Shown: one piece after another, positions 56,516-64,000 of the stretch
Layout of the letters: the number at the start of each line of letters is the position of its first letter
Numbering within the stretch: the first letter of the stretch is position 1
Source of the DNA: Diplolepis rosae
Lineage: Eukaryota; Arthropoda; Insecta; Hymenoptera; Diplolepididae
NCBI GenBank assembly: GCA_030998225.1
Contig: JAPYXD010000275.1
Span: 2,170,001-2,234,000 of the forward strand
Length of the DNA stretch: 64,000 nucleotides
Direction of reading: 5' to 3'
Made by a program: the position numbers and the translations under genes
The notes under the pieces: model-generated
Database searches by the model: none
What the model was told of the DNA's origin: nothing
What the model saw: the letters and a program-made list of their open reading frames with translations, nothing else

Positions 56516-57029
56516 TGAAGTACATTTCAGAAAATTTTCGAAAAAATATATATTGTCACATTGTATTTGAAGGGGATATAGAAAAAAATGGTGGGTGTTC
56601 AAGAAGTAATTCACATTAAAAAAATTATTCATAAATTTAAAAAAAATGTTTACCCCCTTTTTATAAACGAAATGGGTTCTTCAATTTTTTTCATGACCTC
56701 GTTAGTACCCTCTATAACATATTTTTTATTCATTAAGATCGGTTGAGCCGTTTTCGAGAAAATTAGATTTTTCGATTTTTCAAAATTCGTTCATAACTTA
56801 TGTAAAAAAAATTTTTTCGAATTGATAATTGATGTGAATTTATCTTTTAATGGGAGCCACTTTCCCTCGCAATATTGATCAAATCCGAGAAAGGGCACCC
56901 AGACTATACTTATCCTGCTACGGCCTTTTTACTAAAACCAAATTAACAGACGATGCTTAACGCCTATTGTTACGTACTTTAAATTTTCAAGTAGATATAT
57001 TAGAAACAAAAAAAGTTGTCTTACATGGT
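56516..57029. other. No gene seen
   Basis: AT-rich filler between the foldback and the left internal arm. GACTATACTTATCCTGCTACGG near 56900 echoes the GGGATAAGTATGG block of the arms. Confidence 0.3.
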
Positions 57030-57510
57030 TCGGTAAACCTATAAAGGGTCTGGTGGGATAAGTATGGTAAAAATGCCCCCAAGGCTTTTCGGGTCCTAGC
57101 ACGATCTGTAGGTAGCCTGTGGTTTCACATTTAATTTTTTTCTCGGTGCATATTGTTTAATTTCAAACGAAAAAAATTGAGGGCAGAAGCCAAATCGGGA
57201 AGTATATACAAAAAAATGTTCGTCTTGTTTTAATATTTCTATTAATTTTTATCATCCGAAATCGGCGGATCGAAAGAATGAGAATTCTTCTATAAGTTGA
57301 GCTTTCAATACTCTACTGTATAAAAAAAGAATCAAATTTTTATCTTTGGTATCTGATATAAACATGCTTTAGAATACTCGTTACTTACCGTAATGTGTTT
57401 TCATCGTCATCAGTGTCATCATTAATGACTGGATTTACTTCTTCGTATTGGAAAAGGAGTACTTTTGTAGGTCTCATAATTTTTGCTAAATATTTTGCGA
57501 CTAACATGTG
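57030..57510 (-). repeat. Left internal arm, inverted copy of the transposase 3-prime end
   Basis: This block is the reverse complement of 61790-62375 on the right side, from AAAGGGTCTGGTGGGATAAG to GTACTCCTTTTCCAATACGA. It includes the last 20 or so codons of the transposase and the 3-prime flank. So the element carries a duplicated inverted end rather than simple short terminal repeats. Confidence 0.75.
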
Positions 57511-57937
57511 TAGGAATTCTTAACTTTCCTAATAAGCCAAATATTACTGCACATCTCAGTACATGTGTTCAAGCCGTGGTCTTGCAGGTCGTTAGAGGTC
57601 AAGTTAGCGACGACAAAATCAAGCGCGTCCTTCATCTCTGGCATCTTTTGTTTTGAAGTCACGTTTGTATTGGTTTTGAAGCCACGTCCTTCACTATTTC
57701 AATTCACTTAAATCAACCGCGTTTTTTCCCCAAGAAGATGTTAGTCTGGTGACCTTTATGTAGTTGAAAGTGTTGCGTACTTTTATTCTTTCTGTATTTT
57801 ATACTTCCCGCCTTCTTATTACATTCTCATCATGGATGAGAAGGTATTGGTTTTATGTGAAAAATGACTTTCGAAAATTTCATCAAATCTTTACGTTTTG
57901 AGACCCCCTGAGTCCGAAAAAAGGGTTTTTACGAAAG

Positions 57938-57990
57938 TGTCTGTCTGTCTGTCTGTCTTTCCGTCTGTCTGTCTGTCTGTCTGTCTGTTT
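57938..57990. repeat. CTGT microsatellite
   Basis: About 12 units of CTGT with one interruption (TTTC), followed by a moderately conserved-looking flank. Confidence 0.9.
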
Positions 57991-58159
57991 GTAGGTCGTG
58001 TGCGGCATAACTCTCGATAGAATTATCAGATTGAATTGTGCTTTGGCAAACTTTATCGGAACCGAAAAAGTAAGGACAACTTCGTTAACCAGCCATATCC
58101 AATCAAAATTGAGGAATTGAGCACTACTTTTGTGTTTTTGAAAATAATTTTTTAAAAAA

Positions 58160-58900
58160 ATCAAAAATTTCAATACTGGTTTTTGATAGTGCTCATAAAT
58201 CTCTACAAATTATCCTGATAACATTTTTTGATTAAATCAAAATTAGAAATGTTACAGCATATTCAAATTCGAAAAAAGTCAATATCAAAATTCCATTTTC
58301 CAGTTAAATTATACGAGATACGAAAAAACGTTATGATACAATATTATTTTCTACATAAAGACCTACAAATTTCAATTGTAACACTTTTTCATAAGATGCA
58401 TATCTTTCTTTTTAAATAAAAAAAAAACTATTAAAAATCCAAAATTCAATTTTTTAATAATAATATGTGAAATACGAAAAAAACGTAGGAATACAAAGTT
58501 GTTCGTTTCAAAAAGATCTACAAGTTTTGTCTCACACAGTTTATGAAAAAACATATATTTTTCGTTTCAATTCCAAAAAATACGATTAAAATTCAATAAT
58601 TCCATTTTTTAGACAAAATATATGAGATACATAAAAAAAGTTCAAATGAAAAATTATTTGCCTAAATGAGGTCTACACATTCTTATTAAGAAATTTCTCG
58701 ACAGGATGTATATTTTATGTTTTGATTTTTAATAATAAAAAAATTCGATTTTTTTCACCAAAATATGTGAGATACGAAATAAGCGTTGTTCTGCAAAATC
58801 GTTTCCTTAATGTAGTACGATCACGAAAATTAGACCTCAGACAAAAATAGATAATTTTGCTTTCAAGAATAGCAACATTATTATTGAAGGGCCAATTTGA
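58160..58900. repeat. Tandem array with about 150-bp units
   Basis: The marker GAGATACGAAAAAA-GT recurs at 58315, 58469, 58624 and 58769, giving periods of 154, 155 and 145 bp. Each unit also has a TCTACA-AT and a TTTTTGATT-type block. Units are diverged. The last unit runs into an inverted repeat (58803-58870 against 59098-59165, ATCACGAAAATTAGACCTCA). Confidence 0.65.
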
Positions 58901-59264
58901 ATGAGAAAAGATTATTTTTCATGAAAAAAATTTGAAACACAAAAAAATAATGTTATTAATAAATTTTATTTTTGCCCAAACTTATTTTCTTATCGCTTCG
59001 AGTCAAATTTTTGAAAATGATGCGATTCTAATAAATTATGGTTCATTTTTTTAGAAAAAAGTTTCTCTACAACTTGACCGTTTCCTATTTTTGAATTTTT
59101 TCTTGAAAGCAAAATTATCTATTTTAGCCTGAGGTCTAATTTTCGTGATCGTACTACCTTAAATAAAGTCTACGATTATTTTTTCTTTTTGAGAGATTTG
59201 GAAGAAAATAAATTATTTTAATCATGTAATTTATTAAAAAGTTACTGAAATGTATACAGAAAAT

Positions 59265-59618
59265 CGAGCGCGAAGCGCGAGTGTCATGATGAGAATGTGT
59301 TCCTTAAGGCCGATAGAGCCTTAAGTAAATTGAATTTCCTGTTTCACTTAAACTGAAAAAGAAATTTAGTGAATTTGAGAAAATGAGTAATTCACATCAT
59401 CTTTAATATTATAAAATTGGTTTGAGCTTCAGTATTAAATTATAAGAAATAAACTTAAATGTATGCGAAGAGCACAAGACCGAGCGCGAAGCGCGAGGTC
59501 CTGAAAGAACGGAGCGCGAAGCGCGACGATCAAATCGCGCGCCCTAGGCGCGCTCAAGCTTGCGAGCGAAGCGAGCTGCCCGCGAAGCGCGCGATGAGAA
59601 CGTGCCCGCGAAGCGGGC
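59265..59618. repeat. Cluster of GC-rich short hairpins
   Basis: At least seven palindromic hairpins stand out in AT-rich DNA: CGAGCGCGAAGCGCGAG at 59265, CGAGCGCGAAGCGCGAG at 59481, GGAGCGCGAAGCGCGAC near 59511, GCGCGCCCTAGGCGCGC near 59536, GCGAGCGAAGCGAGC near 59562, CGCGAAGCGCGCG near 59581, and GCCCGCGAAGCGGGC near 59604. Most have a GAA or CGAAG loop. They lie directly upstream of the transposase start. Confidence 0.8.
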
Positions 59619-59681
59619 AGATTTTTTGTATTTAATTTGTGTTTGCCCTTTTATTTTAAAGTTAAATACAAACTAATTGCA

Positions 59682-61850
59682 ATGTCTGCTAAAGTTAAAT
59701 TTTTGGACAATTCAAAGTGCATTAGATGCAACTGTTTTCTTCGAAAAACTGCGGGAACTAAAACAGTGATTAAAACTGATGCTGAGGTAAAAATATTGAC
59801 AAGCATTCTAAATAAAATAGTGTCAATTGGCGATAAATTTTGCATGAAATGTGAAAGACGTATTCGGGTTCCACTAAGGAAAAAATCAAATATCGATGAA
59901 GTTGGAAGTCCAATTGAAGAGGAAGCATGTCCTAGTGGGTATCGCGAGAACACTATTTCGGAGAGGGCGTCATCGAGTTCCTCTCGCAATGCGTCATTAG
60001 TTGACGATATAGAAGTGGATCCAACGTTTGTTGCAAGTATACAAGGAACTACACACAAAAAATATTCACATTCGTTGATTGAAATGCCTTTCTGCAGAAC
60101 GATTTCCACACACAAATACTGTTCTCTGTGTTCGAACACGGGTAATCTCGTTGTTGTTCGATTTGACGCTCGTATACAAGCATTTATTAAAAAAAGGATA
60201 TTCGTTCCTAAAGAAAACCGATGCTGTAAATCTCATCTAATTAAAAACCGCTTCTTTCAAGAAGAATTAAACTTTTTTCGGGTATATTCGAACACTAGTA
60301 TGGTGGAAACTGCAGAACTGGCACAGTTCATGATGCAACTATCCCTCGAAAGCGATTCCTCTGCCATAAATAAAATAGGAAAAATGTCTCTTTCAGAAGA
60401 TAAAGTAAAAGTATTGACTGGATTGACATGGGAACAGCTAATTACCATAAACTATCATATGCAATAACATCTATGAGGAACGCTGAATGCCGAAATATTT
60501 TACGGGCACTTGTGGTTTTTTTATTTAAGTTACGCAGTGGCTCCTCAAATAGTACGATTGCTGCTGTTCTTGAGCTAAAGTATACACAACAGGTGTCTGA
60601 TTTTTGTACTGCTGGCATTGACTCGTTCGAAAAAGACATCCTACCTTCTCATTTTGGTGCTAAAGCCGTGGCACTAGATGATCTAATTGTGAACCATACG
60701 GCTCCTATGGCGCGAAAATTGTATAACCTTAAGGACGATCAGTTGGCACTAATTTTTGACGGGGCTTACATTTATCACGAAGAAAGCTCTAATAATGAGT
60801 ATCAGCGTAAGTCTTATTGAGTTCAAAAAAAAGCGTCCATTATTAAAACCTTTCACCATTTGTGCAACTGGCGGGTACATTTTAGATATTCTTGGACTTT
60901 TCCCTGCAGATTAAAATGATGCTGAGATTTTGAAAACAATTTTATTTGGCCAGTATGGCGTAAAAAACCTTCTTAGGAGAGGTGTTATCATAATAGTGGA
61001 TAGAGGATTTCGTGATATAAAAGACTATTTAGAAAAACAAGGTTACATAGTCCTCATGCCTGCGTTGAAAGGAAATCGTACACAGTTAACGACGGCAGAA
61101 TCCAATGCATCGCACAAAATAACAAAAATTCGCTGGGTCATTGAAGCAATTCACGGAGCTATATGTCAAAAATATAAACTTCTACATAACCAGCTACATA
61201 ATCCACTACTTCCGAAAGTTAGTTCCTACTGTAAAATAGCTTGTTTTTTACAAAATTAATTCGGTAAGCGTTTCAATTCAGATCTTGGAATTTTAAACGA
61301 AGTTGCAGCACAATTCCAGTCTCGAGAAAGTGTAGAAAACACTTTAGCTTTAGCACTAGAAGAACAAGGATGGCATAGGAAGAAATTGCCATTTCAAAGG
61401 CTTACGTCGTCCGATGTGCTGGATTTTCCCGAGCTTACCGAAAAAAACTTGATGGTTCTTTTTACTGGATCGTATCAATTGAAACAAGATATTTATTACT
61501 CAGCAGAAATTTTGAATGAAGACAATAGTATCAACCTATGTTTTATAAAAGAAAAGTCTAATACAATCAAAGTAGAGGTTAAATCTAGGCATGTAAGCCG
61601 TAAAACTTATAAGTATTTCATACACTATAAACTTGAATCAGTGGGATACACTGGAATTTTGCATTATTGCTGTGATTGTGCAAATGGAAGACGTACCATT
61701 GGCTGCTGCTCTCATGTTGCAGTAGTCATGTATTATATGTCACACGCAAGATATTTAGCAAGAACAGTGAGGCTCGCTGAAATTTTAAGTACTCTTCTCC
61801 AATACGAAGAAGTAAATCCAGTCATTAATGATGACAATGATGACGATTAA
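59682..61850 (+). pseudogene. DDE plus SWIM transposase with N-terminal zinc motif
   Basis: I prefer ATG 59682 (MSAKVKFLDNSKCIRCNC) over the earlier frame start. The N-terminus has C-2-C and C-2-C pairs (CIRC, CMKC), and a middle CSLCSNTG and CCKSHL. After a shift near 60440 comes a helical part, then LALIFDGAYIYHEES (probable first Asp). After a stop near 60820 come IIIVDRGFRDIKDYL (second Asp) and IRWVIEAIHG (Glu). A stop at 61259 separates the C-terminal frame with HYCCDCANGRRTIGCCSH, a SWIM zinc finger, and a DDNDDD tail. The total would be about 700 residues. Four frame breaks, so inactive. Confidence 0.75.
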
Positions 61851-62375
61851 AACACAGTTGGGTAAGTAACGAGTATTCTAAAGCATGTTGATATCAGATA
61901 AATTCGTATCCACTTGATGTAAGTTTTCAAGGGGATGCTAAAAACCGCTTTTATTTTTTTTTACCCTGGAGCACCAAAGATAAAAATTTGTATCTTTTTT
62001 TATACTGTAGAGTATTGAAAGCTCAACTTACAAAAGAATTCTCATTCTTTCGATCCGCCGATTTCGTATGAAAAAAATTAATAGAAATATTTTCAAATAT
62101 TTTAAAACTTAAATTTCCCGCCAAAACAAGCCGAAAATTTTTTTGTATATACTTTCCGATGTGGCCTTTGCCCTCAATTTTTATCGTTTAAAATTAAGCA
62201 ATATGCACCGAGAATAAAAATTAAATCTGAAAATCACATTATAAAGGGTAGTAGGGTTAATATGTAAGCTAGAGGGTTGAAATGTGGTAAAATGTCTTCC
62301 TCACCCACAGGCTACATACAGATCGTGCTAGGACTCGAAAAGCCTTGGGGGCATTTTTACCATACTTATCCCGCC
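61790..62375 (+). repeat. Right internal arm
   Basis: Counterpart of 57030-57510 in inverted orientation. It covers the transposase C-terminus, its 3-prime flank and the stretch up to the terminal repeat. An extra 60 bp (near 62250, GGGTAGTAGGGTTAATATG) is absent from the left arm. Confidence 0.75.
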
Positions 62376-62516
62376 AGACCCTTTGGTCACATGACTTAGT
62401 TGATCCATGGCCTTAAAAAGTTTAAACTTGATTTACTTAAATCTTAATATATTTCATAATATAATGTTTAAAGTTTGTTAAAGACTTAAAAAATAAGAAA
62501 TTTATTATTTTTTTAG

Positions 62517-62618
62517 TTGAATAGCAACTTTGAAGTACTATCGCGTATAAAAGTAGATTGGGTGAGACTGAATACTGCTGAAGAAAATCACGGAATTTTA
62601 GTAGGATGGCAGAAAGAG
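62517..62618 (+). CDS. SPH-3 exon 3 (WG motif region)
   Basis: Thirty-four codons, phase 0 on both sides, acceptor TTTTTTTAG, donor GTAAGA. It opens LNSNFEVLSRIKVDWVR and ends HGILVGWQKE, homologous to the same exon in SPH-1 and SPH-2. It lies 7.6 kb from exon 2 only because of the TTAA element. Exons 4 and 5 must lie beyond the window if they exist. Confidence 0.75.
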
Positions 62619-62654
62619 GTAAGAATACGCGATTCGTAAAATACTATCCCAGTA

Positions 62655-63035
62655 CCCTGGCGAAAGTATCGGATTGAAATTCATTCCGAGTCAATCAGAA
62701 CTATTCCGATTTATTCCGATATCTGTATCTGAGCCAATGTGAATCATTCCGAACCAATCCTAAAAACATTTGTATCTCATTTGATGAAAAATGGTCAAAA
62801 ATCAATCTGCCTAAATCCGATTAATTCCGAGACATCAATCCGAATGAATCCGAAACCAAGTTTTCAATACAGATCAATCCGATCTCGGATTAATCCAAAC
62901 CAAATTTTCAGTCAGAATCAATCCGAATGAATCCAAGGTCGGAATGATAAAGATAAATCGGATAAAGATATCGGAATGAATCGAAATCGTTCTGATTGAC
63001 TCGAAATCAATTTCAATCCGATACTTTCGCCAGGG
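62655..63035. mobile_element. TA-flanked MITE made of TCCGA-type short repeats
   Basis: CCCTGGCGAAAGTATCGGAT and its complement at the right end (ATCCGATACTTTCGCCAGGG), flanked by TA on both sides (62653-62654, 63036-63037). The interior is unusual: it is filled with AATCCGA, ATTCCGA and GAATGAATC-type repeats in both orientations. No frame. Confidence 0.75.
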
Positions 63036-63295
63036 TACCACCTGTCGACCTGACAGGACTTGATCAATGCTCTTCTACTACTTTCTTATAAATCTCTTGG
63101 CTTATTTATTCACTATCAAAATTGGAAATAATGACAATTTGCTATGAAGCAAATTGATTAATCTTCATTTATTACAAGAAATGCGTATGATTAAAAAACT
63201 CTTGTTTTTCGACCAAAAATGACGTTCAATCTGTCACAGACAATAAAAATGGTCAGTTAAGCTGAACATTTACGAGGACAATTGAGAAAATTTTT
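63036..63295. other. No gene seen
   Basis: AT-rich stretch between the MITE and the mariner edge. Confidence 0.3.
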
Positions 63296-63299
63296 TCTA

Positions 63300-64000
63300 A
63301 AGGGTTTCCCAATAAGGGTCACATGTTTTGAAATTGAAAAAAAACACTGAATATTCATTCGGAATTGATCGAAATCTTTTTTATTATATTGGATATTCTA
63401 TGCTATTTATGATTTAAACAATATATCGGCCAATTGTCCCCCGAGACTTGAGCCAAAAATGCGCCTCATCAGAAAAGATGATTTTTTGATGAAAATTGGG
63501 ATCATTTTCAATTGATTCCAGAGCCCAATCCGCGAACTCCCGTCGCAAACGATGGTCATTAGGCTTCAGTTCTTGGGCCAGAATCATCTTATAGGGATGC
63601 AGGCCAAGATCCAATCGCAAAATACGCCAGGTAGTCATCCTGGACAGGCCCAATTCCTGAGATCGGCGTGGCACGGACAATTCACGGTTTTCCTCGATAC
63701 TGGCCTGTACGGCGGCTATATTCTGTGTAGAACGTGCGGTACGCATACGATTTTTAGGCTTAGTATCCAATAGAGTAAATTCACTCTCCAACTTATCGAT
63801 TATTCGACGAATTGAGAGCGCGGATGGAGCAGAATGACGACCATATTTTGCACGATATGCTCTTTGAACACCGACAAAACTTCTCGAATTTTGATAAAAT
63901 AATTGGACAATTTCCAAACGTTGTGGAAGCGTGAAACTACTCATGATTAAATGGCAAACCTTACTGATGACAACTGACAGCAGACGTCAAAAATTTCAGT
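63300..64000 (-). pseudogene. Mariner-like transposase, truncated, running to the window edge
   Basis: Minus-strand frame 63944-63414 starts MSSFTLPQRLEIVQLFYQNS. It carries two helix-turn-helix units (VQRAYRAKYGRHSAPSALSI and LSVPRRSQELGLSRMTTWRI) and the first catalytic Asp block FSDEAHFWLKSRGTIG. It stops there: the second and third acidic residues are deleted. A terminal-repeat-like TTTCCCAATAAGGGTCACAT lies near 63304. The other end lies outside the window. The N-terminal half is unbroken, which suggests a fairly young deletion. Confidence 0.85.

Larger units (their letters stand above)
54942..62412. mobile_element. TTAA-flanked DNA element, 7.47 kb, in SPH-3 intron 2
   Basis: Ends AGGCCATAGATCAAC and the complement of AGGCCATGGATCAAC, flanked on both sides by TTAA (54938-54941, 62413-62416). 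Removing it leaves an intron of about 120 bp, matching introns of 117 and 181 bp in the other copies, so the boundaries are well supported. It carries a DDE plus SWIM transposase (59682-61850), long inverted internal arms, a foldback, satellites and hairpins. TTAA suggests the Kolobok or piggyBac group; the transposase motif looks like DDE_Tnp_4. Confidence 0.75.

Noticed and set aside
59651..60139. 162-codon minus-strand frame opposite the transposase start
   Set aside because: Shadow of the plus-strand coding sequence, which has recognisable zinc and DDE motifs.

Overview
The window looks like non-coding-rich, AT-rich animal nuclear DNA, most probably from an insect. The supporting signs are GT-AG introns, many short two-ended DNA transposons, several mariner lineages, a gypsy-type retroelement carrying an env-like frame (errantivirus layout), and BEL/Pao remnants. 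A hymenopteran such as a parasitoid wasp is possible, but the sequence alone does not prove it. There are no rRNA genes, intact tRNA genes, operons or CRISPR arrays.

The only probable host genes are three tandem plus-strand copies of one multi-exon gene. I read them as secreted trypsin-fold serine protease homologues (SPH-1 about 16.2-25.8 kb, SPH-2 about 44.7-50.6 kb, SPH-3 from 54.6 kb past the right edge). They share exon order and intron phases, and keep the first disulphide Cys, the WG motif region and the nucleophile-loop region. Every catalytic triad residue that can be inspected is replaced, and the usual activation cleavage motif is absent. They appear to be pseudoproteases, spread apart by transposons landing in their introns.

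The rest is layered mobile DNA. 0.4-6.5 kb: three foldback or MITE elements, one with a mariner in its loop. 6.5-16.2 kb: repeat-rich and AT-rich, with a 285-bp tandem array, palindromes, TTAA- and TA-flanked MITEs and long foldbacks. 16.2-25.8 kb: SPH-1, whose introns hold a BEL/Pao remnant with an LTR, a GC-rich tandem repeat, an inverted pair of tRNA-derived sequences, a MITE and a nearly full-length dead mariner. 25.8-27.1 kb: two MITE-like elements, one of which touches the stop codon of SPH-1. 27.1-41.2 kb: a four-level nest with exact target duplications at each level: mariner, containing gypsy/errantivirus, containing hAT, containing an ISL2EU-type transposon with a DDE transposase and a YqaJ-like nuclease. 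41.2-44.7 kb: an unrecognised minus-strand ORF pair and small repeats. 44.7-50.6 kb: SPH-2, with two more mariners, a hAT MITE, a 1.9-kb GC-rich insert and another MITE. 50.6-54.6 kb: mostly empty, with a palindrome and a hAT MITE. 54.6-62.6 kb: SPH-3, whose second intron is split by a 7.5-kb TTAA-flanked element encoding a DDE plus SWIM transposase. 62.6-64 kb: a TA-flanked MITE and the edge of another mariner.

All transposase and retroelement frames seen here carry stops, frameshifts or deletions, so the window is a graveyard rather than a site of active elements. All coordinates and translations were read by eye; family names come from motif recognition, not database searches.
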